DNA from: Cognatundibacterium rivi
GTDB taxonomy: Bacteria > Pseudomonadota > Gammaproteobacteria > Burkholderiales > Burkholderiaceae_D
Direction: 5' to 3'
Assembly (NCBI RefSeq): GCF_018139565.1
Contig: NZ_JAGSPK010000003.1
Span: 372,001-436,000 of the forward strand
DNA length: 64,000 bases
This document shows positions 35,726-45,671 of this stretch, piece by piece. The notes beneath the pieces were generated by a model. It did not search any database. It was not told where the DNA came from and worked only from the letters and a program-made list of their open reading frames with translations. The first letter of the stretch is position 1. The number at the start of each line of letters is the position of its first letter. The translations under genes were made by a program, and so were the position numbers.

Positions 35726-38020
35726 CTAACTTGCCTGCTTCAATAACGGTAGGTTACTGAGCAGTAAATCGCCCATGTCGCGCCGGTTCAGCGGATGGTA
35801 GAAATAATATCCCTGAAAGAAATCGCAACCAACCTGTTTCAGGAAGCTTTCCTGATCTTCGTTTTCTACCCCTTCTGCGACTGTTTTGCAGGACAAAATT
35901 TCTGCCAGTGAAATGATCGCTTTGATGATCATTTCACTCTTGGCGTTGTAGCCGATCTGGGCAACAAACGAGCGGTCAATTTTGACCGTATGTGCAGGGA
36001 AATGACTGAGCTTGGACAATGAAGAATAACCCGTGCCGAAATCATCAATCGCGATACTGAAGCCACGCTTTTTAAGTGCATTCAGATGCTGAATCGATAT
36101 GGCCTCGTTTGCGATCAGACCCGTTTCTGTAATTTCCAATTCCAGATAGCAGGTTTCAATCCGGTAGTGCTGGCAACGCTCTTCTATCAGTTCAATCAGA
36201 TCGGTACGTGCCAGATCAATCACGGACAAGTTCAGCGCGACCACCGGACTCTCACCATGTGTATCAAGCCATACGCGGATTTGTGCGCACACCGCGTCGA
36301 GCACAAAATCGCTGATGTGATGTATCAGACCGGAACGTTCGGCCACCGGAATAAATTCTGCCGGTGAGACTCTGCCCAGACTCGCTGAATCCCAGCGTAA
36401 CAGCGCCTCAACACCTGCGAGCTTGCCTTGATGACAGATCTTGGGTTGATACATCAGATGAAATTCATGGTGTTTGAGACCGCTGATAATGCCGACTTCA
36501 ATTTCAATATTCCGCCGGATTTCCTGAGCTTCAGCGTCATCAAACAAGCTGGTGCTCTGGTCACTCGATTTTCGGGCGGCATCGAGCGCCATTTCACTGC
36601 GGCGGATCAGGTCGTCCGGCTCGCTTTCGCCGTTGCGCAGCAGAGCAATTCCGGCAGAGAACTGCACCTGCAGCATTTCGCCGTTGATCTCGATTTCCTT
36701 CGGCATTTTTTCGCGGATATTCTCAACGAACAGCACCACTTCACCCGGCGTCTGGAAGCGTTCAAGCACGAATGAAAATACGATGCTCCGTAACCGTGTG
36801 CAAAAACTGTTTTCCGGCAGAACATTGCCTAACTCATCCGCGAAGCGCCGCAATAAGGTATCGCCGGCAGGTGCACCAAATTGCTGGTTGGCGTGACGTA
36901 TGCTGTTAAGCCTGAACGAGACCAGTGCCGTCACATGCGTCCCGTCCTGATTCGCCAGCACAGAAGTCAGATGCTGGCGCAGCATGTCCCGGTTAGGAAG
37001 ATTGGTCAGCAAATCATGACTACTCAGGTAATCCTCACGCTCAATACTGAGTTGCAGCGCATTGTGCATCGCGTAAAAAGACGAAACATCGCTCAGCGCA
37101 ACAATAAACTCGCCGGTTGACGTCTGCGAAATATTGTTCATCACGACCATTTTCCCGTCGCGGGTCTGGTACGCGGACAGGCGCAGTTCATCGGTTTCCT
37201 GATCGTATTTGTCTTGCAGGCGAACACTGTTCTCCATCAACAACCAACTGAACAAATCGCGGGATTGCTCGCCATGCGAGTGTCGGCCAAGCAAGGTATT
37301 TGCCTGATTGTTCGCTTGCAGTATTTGTCCCGCAGCATCTGTCAGTATCAGTGCGGTTCCTGCATTTTCGAAAATTTCCTGATATTGCGCATGACTTAAC
37401 TTCAGCGCCTTGCTGGTGCGGGTGAACTGGGTCAGTGTTGAATCAAGCTCGTGCAACACCCGGAACACGGCAAGCGGAAGGCAAAAATTGAAAAACAGAA
37501 AAATTAATGCATGCACATCCGTCTGCACACTGGGCAGAGAAACCTGCAGATCGTGCCAGCCGTATTGATTCGTCCGGGAAATCAGAAATAAAAACGGGAA
37601 AATATTTAAAAACATCAGCCACAGCGCCAGCCTCAGTCCCAGAAATAATCTGGCGATCAGAGGCGCGGCATAAACCAGAATATATCCAAGCGCGGTGATC
37701 TGATGATCTGGAATCAGCGTGGCAACCGCCAGGGTGACGCCGTAAATATTCAGAATCAGCAAACCTGCACTGGCTCTGACGGAACGGGTGGAATAATAAA
37801 TTGCAACGGACTTGATCACGTACAACAGGCCGACCGCCCATATGACTTTGTAGTTGCCGCTGGCGAAAGCGGACGCGGAGATGTGTACGGCGATCCAGAT
37901 TTCGAACAAAAAGCCAGAAACCAGGATGATGCGTAATGCGCTCAGTTTCCAGGCGGCGTTTTCGGCGGGCGTGAGAGCATTCTCGTTCGGGAACAGCCAG
38001 CGAAACATCATCGTCAACAA
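35726..38020 (-). CDS. Membrane-bound cyclic-di-GMP phosphodiesterase (PAS, degenerate GGDEF, EAL)
   Basis: 764 residues. Six to eight membrane helices fill about 1-200, a PAS domain lies at about 210-310, GGDEF at about 335-490 and EAL at about 505-750. The GGDEF active site is replaced (LRSIVFSF), so no cyclase activity is expected. EAL residues are present: EALLRW, LNLSVIDL, ELEITETG, DDFGTGYSSL and KIDRSF, so hydrolysis of c-di-GMP is likely, with the GGDEF possibly acting as GTP sensor. It is monocistronic. Several in-frame starts near the N-terminus are possible. Confidence 0.92.
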   Translation of the reverse strand: MLTMMFRWLFPNENALTPAENAAWKLSALRIILVSGFLFEIWIAVHISASAFASGNYKVIWAVGLLYVIKSVAIYYSTRSVRASAGLLILNIYGVTLAVATLIPDHQITALGYILVYAAPLIARLFLGLRLALWLMFLNIFPFLFLISRTNQYGWHDLQVSLPSVQTDVHALIFLFFNFCLPLAVFRVLHELDSTLTQFTRTSKALKLSHAQYQEIFENAGTALILTDAAGQILQANNQANTLLGRHSHGEQSRDLFSWLLMENSVRLQDKYDQETDELRLSAYQTRDGKMVVMNNISQTSTGEFIVALSDVSSFYAMHNALQLSIEREDYLSSHDLLTNLPNRDMLRQHLTSVLANQDGTHVTALVSFRLNSIRHANQQFGAPAGDTLLRRFADELGNVLPENSFCTRLRSIVFSFVLERFQTPGEVVLFVENIREKMPKEIEINGEMLQVQFSAGIALLRNGESEPDDLIRRSEMALDAARKSSDQSTSLFDDAEAQEIRRNIEIEVGIISGLKHHEFHLMYQPKICHQGKLAGVEALLRWDSASLGRVSPAEFIPVAERSGLIHHISDFVLDAVCAQIRVWLDTHGESPVVALNLSVIDLARTDLIELIEERCQHYRIETCYLELEITETGLIANEAISIQHLNALKKRGFSIAIDDFGTGYSSLSKLSHFPAHTVKIDRSFVAQIGYNAKSEMIIKAIISLAEILSCKTVAEGVENEDQESFLKQVGCDFFQGYYFYHPLNRRDMGDLLLSNLPLLKQAS

Positions 38021-38175
38021 TCTGGAAAGGAAGGATGGATCAAGAAAAATGAAAATAAATTTTCAAACGCAAACAGTGATTTTCTCATAATCCAAACTTA
38101 CTCAACAGCAACTGTTACAATTATTTCATAAAAGAAACACATTTCCCTTGCTATCACCTTGCGCTTTTCAGTTAT

Positions 38176-38204
38176 TTGACATTAGACGACTGGTCTATTA
38201 GAAT
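38176..38204 (+). promoter_or_regulatory. Promoter and operator of the TetR gene
   Basis: TTGACA (38176-38181) and TAGAAT (38199-38204) are 17 bases apart. The operator TAGAC-GACTG-GTCTA (38183-38197) fills the spacer. Transcription should begin near 38211, right at the start codon (38212), so a leaderless mRNA is possible. Confidence 0.75.
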
Positions 38205-38211
38205 CCATTCC

Positions 38212-38823
38212 ATGCAAAAATATGACGAACGTCCACATACCTATCAAGATACCCGCGAGCGCATTCTGGCGACTGGCGAGCAATTGATACTGGGCCGGGG
38301 TTTCAGCGCTTTGGGATTGAGTGAAATTCTGGCAGCGGCAGCCGTACCGAAAGGCTCGTTCTATCATTATTTTCAATCGAAAGAAGGTTTTGGCGTCGCC
38401 ATGCTGGAACGTTATTTTGCCGACTATCAGCAACGACTGACATCGCAGTTCGCTGATCAGAGTCTTTCAGCACGTGAGCGCTTGCTGATGTATTTCGCTG
38501 GTTGGCAAGAAACCACAGACAATGGCGAATGTCACAAATTTTGCCTGGCAGTCAAGCTGGCGGCCGAGGTTTCTGATTTGTCAGAGCCTATGCGTGCCGT
38601 GCTGTCGGTCGGTATGCGTGGCATTTGCACACAAATTGCGGAAACGATACGGCTGGCGCAGGCAGAAGGCAGTGTCTCTGCGGCACTCAACGCAGAAGAA
38701 TCTGCCACGTCCTTATACAGCATGTGGGTGGGTGCTTCATTACTGGCGAAAGTGCATCACGAGCGACAACCGCTGACACAAGCATTGAAACAAACTGAAC
38801 TGCTATTACCGGCAACAAGGTAA
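38212..38823 (+). CDS. nemR: TetR-family repressor, NemR-like
   Basis: 203 residues. The helix-turn-helix is in GFSALGLSEILAAAAVPKGSFYHYF (given as GFSALGLSEILAAAAVPKG and SFYHYF), about residues 34-58. NemR in E. coli senses reactive electrophiles through a cysteine and controls the NemA reductase; here Cys residues occur in NGECHKFCLAV. The same operator precedes both this gene and the reductase gene. No ribosome site precedes the ATG. Confidence 0.87.
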   Translation: MQKYDERPHTYQDTRERILATGEQLILGRGFSALGLSEILAAAAVPKGSFYHYFQSKEGFGVAMLERYFADYQQRLTSQFADQSLSARERLLMYFAGWQETTDNGECHKFCLAVKLAAEVSDLSEPMRAVLSVGMRGICTQIAETIRLAQAEGSVSAALNAEESATSLYSMWVGASLLAKVHHERQPLTQALKQTELLLPATR

Positions 38824-38842
38824 TGCAAACACTATTATTAAT

Positions 38843-38864
38843 ATGGGCATTTGCCCATTTTTTT
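38843..38864 (+). terminator. Intrinsic terminator between the TetR and reductase genes
   Basis: ATGGGCA (38843-38849), 2-base loop, TGCCCAT (38852-38858), then seven T. It implies the reductase has its own promoter. Confidence 0.7.
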
Positions 38865-38892
38865 GAAGCAACAACTAGACGACCGGTCTAAT
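38863..38892 (+). promoter_or_regulatory. Promoter and operator of the reductase gene
   Basis: TTGAAG (38863-38868) and TCTAAT (38887-38892) with 18 bases between. Operator TAGAC-GACCG-GTCTA (38876-38890) overlaps the -10 and has the same arms as the site before the TetR gene. Confidence 0.7.
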
Positions 38893-38908
38893 CTTAAAAG
38901 GAAATCGT

Positions 38909-40003
38909 ATGCTGGAAAAATTGCTCTCCCCCGTGCAGGCAGGTAGCGCCTTACTGAAAAATCGCGTCGTCATGGCGCCGCTGACACGTTCACGTGCTGG
39001 TCAACCCGGTGACGTGCCGCGTGCACTGAACGTGGAATACTATGCGCAGCGCGCCACTGCCGGACTAATCGTGACGGAAGCCAGCCAGATCTCCCGTCAG
39101 GGTCAGGGCTATGCATGGACACCAGGAATTTATACCGATGCACAAGAGGCAGGCTGGAAAAATGTCGTTGATGCAGTTCATGCGAAAGCAGGCAAGATAT
39201 CTCTGCAACTGTGGCACGTTGGCCGCATCTCACATAACCTGCTGCAGGAAAACGGCGCAGCACCGGTATCAGCATCCGCATTGCAAGCGGCTAACAGCCA
39301 GTGTTTCGTTGTTCAGCCAGATGGCACTCCTGCGAATGTACCGACAGCGGAACCACGCGCATTGACCACCGAAGAAATTCCCGGCATCGTTGATCAGTAT
39401 CGTCAGGCAAGCATACGCGCTAAACGCGCGGGCTTTGATCTGGTCGAGGTACATGCGGCGAATGGCTATCTGTTGCAGCAGTTCATGTCCACCAATAGCA
39501 ATCTGCGCACCGATGCCTACGGCGGCAGCCTTGAAAATCGCGCTCGCCTGACACTGGAAGCAGTCGATGCTGCAATCGCTGAAATGGGGGCAGATCGTGT
39601 CGGTGTACGTATTTCACCGAATTTTGTGGCGCATGGCATTGCCGACACCGAAGCGGAAGCAATGGCACTGTATTTAGCCAAAGCATTTACTGCCCGCGGT
39701 ATCGCCTATCTGCATATTGCAGAACCAGACTGGGCTGGCGGTGCCGAACTGACACCAAGCTTCCGCGAAGAATTGCGTGCGGCTTTCCCGGGAACGTTGA
39801 TTTGCTGTGGTGGCTACAGTGCCGCTGAAGCAGAGGCGCTGATCAACAGCGGTCTGGCTGATGCTGTGGCATTTGGCCGTCCTTATATCGCTAACCCGGA
39901 TCTGGTTGAACGCTTTGCTGCTGGCGCAGAGTTGAACACACCAGACCGCAGCACATTCTACGGTGGCGAAGAAAAAGGTTATACCGATTACCCAACGCTG
40001 TAA
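38909..40003 (+). CDS. nemA: Old Yellow Enzyme family alkene reductase (NemA type)
   Basis: 364 residues, a single TIM barrel binding FMN. Substrate-binding motif HVGRISH near residue 98, then HAANGYLLQQFMS near 183 with the His/Asn pair, YGGSLENR near 205 and FGRPYIANPDL near 325. It reduces electrophilic alkenes, quinones and nitro compounds with NAD(P)H. AAAAGGA seven bases before the ATG. It is probably derepressed by electrophiles through the upstream TetR repressor. Confidence 0.93.
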   Translation: MLEKLLSPVQAGSALLKNRVVMAPLTRSRAGQPGDVPRALNVEYYAQRATAGLIVTEASQISRQGQGYAWTPGIYTDAQEAGWKNVVDAVHAKAGKISLQLWHVGRISHNLLQENGAAPVSASALQAANSQCFVVQPDGTPANVPTAEPRALTTEEIPGIVDQYRQASIRAKRAGFDLVEVHAANGYLLQQFMSTNSNLRTDAYGGSLENRARLTLEAVDAAIAEMGADRVGVRISPNFVAHGIADTEAEAMALYLAKAFTARGIAYLHIAEPDWAGGAELTPSFREELRAAFPGTLICCGGYSAAEAEALINSGLADAVAFGRPYIANPDLVERFAAGAELNTPDRSTFYGGEEKGYTDYPTL

Positions 40004-40093
40004 TTTTGCGCAACCCATTTGCCATCGTAATCAGGTGGTGACTGAAAAAGTATCTGAAGCATCTGAAATATCTGAAGTTTCCGGTGCTTCATC

Positions 40094-40124
40094 AAAAAAA
40101 GGCAGACTCCGGTCTGCCTTTTTT
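40094..40124. terminator. Bidirectional intrinsic terminator
   Basis: GGCAGAC-TCCG-GTCTGCC flanked by seven A on the left and six T on the right. Serves the reductase gene and the convergent sensor kinase gene. Confidence 0.9.
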
Positions 40125-40178
40125 CCGTCTTTTTTCTCTGCTTTTGATATCAGATGCGTCCGTTGCCGATCGCGCCCT

Positions 40179-41591
40179 TTACGCGGGTAAGATCAGTGTC
40201 ACTTGCAAGCCGCCTTCCTGGCGGTTGCTCAGCAAAATACGCCCGCCATGCGCTTCGATAATTTCTCTGGTCAGCGCCAGCCCAAGTCCGGTACCGTGTC
40301 GTTTTGTCGAATAAAACGGTACCAGCGCATTTGCCATTACGGTATCGCTCATCCCGCTACCATTATCGGTTACGTCCAGACGCCAGCCATCATGAATTGC
40401 GCGTACTTGCAAGCTGATGCCATCCTCACTGGCACCGGATTCATGGGCATTTTTGAGTAAATTGAGTAAGGCCTGTTCCATTTGCGCGCGATCCATCCGC
40501 GCCTCTTTCTGCAACACCGCATCATGTTCCGCCACCGCGAGTTGAAAAGGTATCTGTGCTTGTAAAGCGGACAGCAAATCATGCCAGCTTACTGTGGTGC
40601 AGAGGGGAGCAGGTAATTTGGCAAACCGTGCGTAACCGTGGATAAAACTTTCCAGATGACGACTACGGTCTGCGATTGTTTCCAGAATCTGTGGCAAACG
40701 TGTCGCATCTCCGCGTCTGAGTAATTCCTGACCGGAATGCGCCAGCGACGTCAGCGGTGCCAGTGAATTATTCAATTCATGGCTGATCACGCGTATCACC
40801 TTCTTCCAGGTTTGCACTTCCTGCCGACGCAATTCTGTCGTCAGATGCCGCAGTAAAAATAAGGTATGCAATTTCCCGTTCAGGCTGAAACTGCGCCGCG
40901 CCAGATGATACACCTCGTCGCCGTCATCATCGTCAGGCTCGCTCGCCGTTGTCGCTTCAGTAGCAATGGCGTCAACAGCATTAGCAGCAGAAGCAGCTTG
41001 CCGTCTGCTGCGCGCAGCAACCGTAAACAAACCATCGCCCCCTTTTTCTATCGCTTCCTTTACCGCCGGCGACAGGCCTTGCAAGATATCTTGCAGGCGG
41101 AAACCTTCGAGTTGACGACCGTGATGTAACAGCTGGCGGGCAGCGAGATTCGCGAACACGATGGTTTTATTATCGGCGACCAGCAACATTGCCACCGGTG
41201 TGTTTTGCACCATGGTATCGAGCAACAGCTCGCGCTGTACCAGATTCAGTCGCTGTTCCCGTAAGGTATTGCCGAGCGCATTGTGCACCTCGGCCAGTTC
41301 GGCCAGCTCATCCTTGTATGGCCAGTGCAAACTGAAAGAATAATCACCATCCTGATAACCAATAACGGTGCCGTTCACAGCACGGAATAAGGCCAGCATC
41401 GGCGCCAGCTGGCGATACATCAGCCATGCACTCAGCAGTACCATCATCAACGCGAATGCCACCAACGCCCACGCGCGATAAGCGTCCGGCAAACGCATCA
41501 GCCACACACTGCCGAGCACGCTGCCCGAGGTAAGCGCCCCTGCCAGCAGGCAGAATCGCCATAGCAAAGAAATGCGCCTGCTTGCCGGCAC
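40179..41591 (-). CDS. Membrane sensor histidine kinase, NtrY-like
   Basis: 470 residues. Two membrane helices (about 8-30 and 38-60), a HAMP-like linker, a PAS domain (about 120-245) interrupted by an acidic, Ala-rich insert (196-225), then HisKA with His271 in ISHELNNS and an HATPase domain (NLLKNA, DNGSGM, GTGLGLAL). There is little periplasmic domain, so it probably senses through the membrane or PAS domain. It follows the response regulator gene by 2 bases. It is the likely phosphodonor for that regulator. Confidence 0.9.
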   Translation of the reverse strand: MPASRRISLLWRFCLLAGALTSGSVLGSVWLMRLPDAYRAWALVAFALMMVLLSAWLMYRQLAPMLALFRAVNGTVIGYQDGDYSFSLHWPYKDELAELAEVHNALGNTLREQRLNLVQRELLLDTMVQNTPVAMLLVADNKTIVFANLAARQLLHHGRQLEGFRLQDILQGLSPAVKEAIEKGGDGLFTVAARSRRQAASAANAVDAIATEATTASEPDDDDGDEVYHLARRSFSLNGKLHTLFLLRHLTTELRRQEVQTWKKVIRVISHELNNSLAPLTSLAHSGQELLRRGDATRLPQILETIADRSRHLESFIHGYARFAKLPAPLCTTVSWHDLLSALQAQIPFQLAVAEHDAVLQKEARMDRAQMEQALLNLLKNAHESGASEDGISLQVRAIHDGWRLDVTDNGSGMSDTVMANALVPFYSTKRHGTGLGLALTREIIEAHGGRILLSNRQEGGLQVTLILPA

Positions 41592-41593
41592 GA

Positions 41594-42940
41594 TTACTCC
41601 TGCCCCGGTCTGGCAATGCCAAACCTGTCCATCCGCCGGTACAGTGACTGACGGCTCAGACCCAATGCCGATGCGGCCTGTGCGATAACACCATGCGCCC
41701 TCAGTAAGGCTAATTCGACTGCCGCTTTATCCGGCTCCGCATCGCTGCTCAGACGCATTACCGGTGCCGCAGGCAGACCAAGATCGCCGATACCGATCTG
41801 CTCACCGCGCGCAAGTAACTGTGCCCGGTGCATCAGGTTTTTCAATTCGCGGACATTACCTGGCCAGGTATGCGCCAGCAATGCGGCTTTTGCATTTGCA
41901 TCAAGCTGTTTATCATCGTTGAGAAACGCCTGCGCCAGCGGCAAAATATCTTCCGGACGTTCTGCCAGCGCTGGCAGATTCAGTTGTATGACATTCAGCC
42001 GGTAATACAAATCTTCGCGGAACTGCCCGGCCCGTATCATGGCTGGGAGATCGGCATTGGTCGCGCTGATGATGCGCACCTTCACCTGTTTTTCGCGGTT
42101 TGATCCGAGTCGCTGAAAACGCCCGGTTTCCAGCACACGTAACAGCTTCACCTGCCCTGCCAATGGCAGATTGCCGATTTCATCCAAAAATAAGGTACCG
42201 CCATCGGCCGCTTCAAATTTACCTTCGCGCGATTTTCCGGCGCCGGTATAAGCGCCAGCTTCGGCGCCGAACAATTCAGCCTCGATCAGATCGGCGGGAA
42301 TCGCACCGCAATTGAGGACGACGAAAGGCCCCTCTTTTACGCTGGAATTTTTTTGTACAATTTCTGCAATACGTTCTTTACCCGCTCCATTCGGCCCGGT
42401 GATCAGCACTGAGGCATCTGAGCGCGCAACCTGGCATGCAATTTCCAGCACTTTTTCAGTCGCACTATCCTGCCACACCAGTCCACACAGATTGAATTGT
42501 GTTTCCAGCGCTTGCTTACGCTGGCGTTCGCGTTGCAGGCGACGTTGCAAGGCGCGGTTGGCCTGCCCCAATTCAATCAGGTTACGCACCACGGTCAGCA
42601 GACGCTGGTCATTCCAGGGCTTTCCTATGTAATCTGCCGCCCCGGCTTTAATCAAACCGACGGCGGCATCCAGATGTGTCCATGCGGTCAGCAAAATCAC
42701 CGGCATATCGGGGCAACGCTGGCGAATCTGACGAAATAATTCCATGCCCTCTTCACCAGAAGTGGTATCTGCACTGAAATTCATATCCTGTATCACCAGA
42801 TCAATCGCCTGCTGCGATAACAAGGTCAGCCCCATCTCCGGTGTGGTCGCGGTCACACTCTCAATATCATGCAGCGACAACAGTACCTCGAGTGCCAGTG
42901 CAACAGCGGGATTATCGTCAATGATTAAGACTTTAGGCAT
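41594..42940 (-). CDS. Sigma-54-dependent NtrC-family response regulator
   Basis: 448 residues. Receiver domain 1-120 with phospho-acceptor Asp52, AAA+ domain about 155-380 with Walker A GPNGAGKE (182-189) and the sigma-54 contact loop GAYTGA (229-234), and a Fis-type helix-turn-helix at the end ([18 protein letters not shown]). It activates sigma-54 promoters from upstream enhancers. The adjacent ABC efflux operon has exactly such a promoter at 48266-48282 with paired palindromes upstream, so this is the likely target. Confidence 0.94.
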   Translation of the reverse strand: MPKVLIIDDNPAVALALEVLLSLHDIESVTATTPEMGLTLLSQQAIDLVIQDMNFSADTTSGEEGMELFRQIRQRCPDMPVILLTAWTHLDAAVGLIKAGAADYIGKPWNDQRLLTVVRNLIELGQANRALQRRLQRERQRKQALETQFNLCGLVWQDSATEKVLEIACQVARSDASVLITGPNGAGKERIAEIVQKNSSVKEGPFVVLNCGAIPADLIEAELFGAEAGAYTGAGKSREGKFEAADGGTLFLDEIGNLPLAGQVKLLRVLETGRFQRLGSNREKQVKVRIISATNADLPAMIRAGQFREDLYYRLNVIQLNLPALAERPEDILPLAQAFLNDDKQLDANAKAALLAHTWPGNVRELKNLMHRAQLLARGEQIGIGDLGLPAAPVMRLSSDAEPDKAAVELALLRAHGVIAQAASALGLSRQSLYRRMDRFGIARPGQE

Positions 42941-43052
42941 GTCCGTATTAATTTTTCATTCTGGTTCACAGGGCTGTAAGCCAATCAATTCAAGGCTGTT
43001 GGCGATCAGGTGCAAAAGCATCGTCAGTATTGGCCAGAGACTGGGTGCCTGC

Positions 43053-43082
43053 ATTATCAGATAAACAGACACCCTGCGGCAA
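43053..43082 (-). promoter_or_regulatory. Candidate sigma-70 promoter for the two-component genes
   Basis: On the minus strand TTGCCG (43082-43077) and GATAAT (43058-43053) with 18 bases between, about 110 bases before the response regulator start. It would let the pair be made independently of the efflux operon. Confidence 0.4.
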
Positions 43083-43091
43083 ACCATTTCA

Positions 43092-44339
43092 TCAGACGCT
43101 GCGGGTCGCAGTTGCCGGAGCAATTCTGGCCGCCCGCCATGCCGGTGCCAGCGCGGCCACCATACCCAGCAAACAGAATAACAATGGCGACCACAGCAAG
43201 TAAATCAGCGGCAATTTGCGCATATCAAACTGCGTCACGAGCAATTGATTCAAGCCCAGCGCGAGCACGCATCCCAGCACAATTCCTGACGTCGAGATCA
43301 GCAGATTTTCAGTCAGAAAATGCATCAGTATATGCAGCCGTGTCGCCCCTAAAGCGCGGCGTATACCCACTTGCTTGGTCCGTTGTGTCACCCACAGACT
43401 GCACATGCCGACAATGCCGCTGGCCGTGATCATGATCAGCAATCCGCACACCGTCAGCAACATCCAGGACAAACCTTTGTCGTTGCGGTAGCGATCTTCC
43501 CGTATGCTTGTCTGCGCCTGCATCCGGATATTTAAAGGCTCAGGAGAAGCCGCACGCAAGGCTTTTTCCACGTCCTGCATCACCTGCTCGCGCTTACCAG
43601 CGGCGGCACGCAGGGTGTATCCGGAATAAGCATCATTCGTCATCCGTGCTGGCTGCATTACTGACATCTCGCCACGCACACTGTCCTGCGCGCCAGCGGT
43701 CTGCAAAGTGTCGACGACACCGACAATACGTACCGACTCCGCACCATCTCCGGTACCAAAGTAAAACTCGCGTCCGGCATAATTGCTGGCATCGGGAAAC
43801 AAAGCACGCGCCATGGCTTTACTAATGATCGCTACATCAGGGCTATTCCGTGCCGTACTCTGGTCGATCTCCAGAAACTCCTCTGGCATAAAATCGCGCC
43901 CCTCAAGTAATTGCAGCTCCCAGACCTTCACCAACGAACCGGCAGAAATATAAATCGCAGCGTTGCCACTTGGTGATATTTGTTTGCGATCTGCAGCAAT
44001 ACTTCGGTTCCAGCCTGACTGTGACATCGGTATCGAATTTACCCGCGCCAGACTCACCAGACCCGGCACAGATTTCATCACCTGCTCTTCTCTCTTTTGT
44101 GCGGCAAGTTGCTCTTCATGCCCGCCGGATTTCTGATTTTTTACAAACAGGCTGAACACCTGTTCCTCGTGTCCTATGCCGCTGGAACGCTCCGAGCTGC
44201 TGAGCCGCTGATTCACCAGATAGACGGCGTTCGACAATATCGCCAGACTCAGGGCAATTTGCAAAGCCACCAGCAAAGGCCCGGTTTTATTTTTCAACAT
44301 CGCCAGTAACACTGGCTTAAAAGGAAATAGCTGTGTCAT
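43092..44339 (-). CDS. MacB/FtsX-type ABC permease, second copy in the operon
   Basis: 415 residues: N-terminal helix, periplasmic MacB-type domain (about 45-285) and three C-terminal helices (RRALGATRLHILMHFLTENLL lies in the second cytoplasmic loop, given as RRALGATRLHIL). It is the last gene of the efflux operon, 6 bases after the first permease. The two are diverged and probably form a heterodimer. Confidence 0.9.
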   Translation of the reverse strand: MTQLFPFKPVLLAMLKNKTGPLLVALQIALSLAILSNAVYLVNQRLSSSERSSGIGHEEQVFSLFVKNQKSGGHEEQLAAQKREEQVMKSVPGLVSLARVNSIPMSQSGWNRSIAADRKQISPSGNAAIYISAGSLVKVWELQLLEGRDFMPEEFLEIDQSTARNSPDVAIISKAMARALFPDASNYAGREFYFGTGDGAESVRIVGVVDTLQTAGAQDSVRGEMSVMQPARMTNDAYSGYTLRAAAGKREQVMQDVEKALRAASPEPLNIRMQAQTSIREDRYRNDKGLSWMLLTVCGLLIMITASGIVGMCSLWVTQRTKQVGIRRALGATRLHILMHFLTENLLISTSGIVLGCVLALGLNQLLVTQFDMRKLPLIYLLWSPLLFCLLGMVAALAPAWRAARIAPATATRSV

Positions 44340-44345
44340 ATATCC

Positions 44346-45659
44346 TCACTGTGATTTCAACTGTATAGCAGGTGTAATCTGGCAGGCGCGCCAGGTTGGC
44401 AATAAACCGGCCAACAATGCTGCGACAACCGACATGACAACGGTCAGCAACAGCATTTCCCAATCCATGCGGGCAACCGCTTTCAGATACCCCGCCTGCA
44501 AACTGATCAGCTTCAGAAACAATACCGACAGCAAGATGGCGCTGAATGCACCGACCATACCGACAACGCCGGTTTCGACCAAGGCTTGAAAAAAGATCTG
44601 CCGACGCGAAGCCCCAAGTGCACGACGCACACCGATCTCTGCTGCCCGCCCGGAAAACTTTGCCAACAGCAAACCTATCGTGTTCACCATACAAAGCATC
44701 AAAAATCCTAACGCCAGCCAGATCGACATTTTTTCGTCATTTCCGACGATCTTCAGTTCCTGCAACCAGCCATGTACATCAAACAAAAGATTAGGAGCGT
44801 GCCTTGGGAAACGTCCCATTTTTTGCTGCTCGCTCACGTACGCATCCAGAAAAGAGGCTAACTGCCCACGTTCTGAAGCGCTGTTCATCTCGATCCAGAA
44901 AGTCAGCCAGGTACACTCGGAATCAAGCAGCGCCTGCCAGCCAGGGCCGCTTCGCTCAGTGCAGCTCATTCCGCCGGAATGCGGTGTCTGATTGCGTATC
45001 GCGCTTTCAAATGGAACGATGAAACTCTCTTCGCTCATGAATGCACTGCCACGTCCATTGAAGCGATAAAATCGCGGCAACGGGCGCCAGGTATCCATCA
45101 CTCCGGCGATCAGATAACTGCGTCCCCACATCGTTGCCATGCGGCCGACCGGATTTTCTGTGCCAAACATTTTTTCCGAAGTTTTGCGGCTCAGGACAAC
45201 TACATCGGCCCCGTTTTTTTCATCTGCGACAGACCAGCGCTCGCCATACAACATCGGCACCTGCATCATAGGGAAAAAGTCGCGTGACGCAGCCATGCCC
45301 TCCACCTCGATCACTCCCAGGTCTTTACGCGGCATTTCTATCAGTGCAGAAATGCCATACAAGCCGGTACGGTACTTTCCTATCGCGCTATTGAGTAAGG
45401 CATGCACATCGCGGTAACTCATCTGCTCGTCGATATAGCGGTCACCTGGCTTAAAGTCATTGGCGGGGCCATTATCAAGAATAGGAATAAAAAGTTTTGT
45501 ACTCTTTTCAGGTATAGGATCTGCGGACATCATATGCAGTATCGTCAGTGTGGAAACACTGGCGGCCACGCCGACCGATAAAATCAATATCATCAGTCCC
45601 GTCAGCCAGAGATTTCTGCGCAGGCTGCGAAAACCCAGCCATGAATAGTAAGAAAACAT
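44346..45659 (-). CDS. MacB/FtsX-type ABC permease, first copy
   Basis: 437 residues with the same plan: one helix, a periplasmic domain of about 260 residues and three C-terminal helices, with GVRRALGASRRQIFFQALVE in the coupling loop. The periplasmic domain differs strongly from its partner. Located 12 bases after the ATPase gene. Confidence 0.9.
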   Translation of the reverse strand: MFSYYSWLGFRSLRRNLWLTGLMILILSVGVAASVSTLTILHMMSADPIPEKSTKLFIPILDNGPANDFKPGDRYIDEQMSYRDVHALLNSAIGKYRTGLYGISALIEMPRKDLGVIEVEGMAASRDFFPMMQVPMLYGERWSVADEKNGADVVVLSRKTSEKMFGTENPVGRMATMWGRSYLIAGVMDTWRPLPRFYRFNGRGSAFMSEESFIVPFESAIRNQTPHSGGMSCTERSGPGWQALLDSECTWLTFWIEMNSASERGQLASFLDAYVSEQQKMGRFPRHAPNLLFDVHGWLQELKIVGNDEKMSIWLALGFLMLCMVNTIGLLLAKFSGRAAEIGVRRALGASRRQIFFQALVETGVVGMVGAFSAILLSVLFLKLISLQAGYLKAVARMDWEMLLLTVVMSVVAALLAGLLPTWRACQITPAIQLKSQ

Positions 45660-45671
45660 AAGCGCTCCCGT

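Noticed and set aside
40034-40080. Short near-tandem TCTGAA units upstream of the reductase terminator
   Set aside because: Only three imperfect 9-base units, no dyad symmetry, so no support for a regulatory or mobile element.
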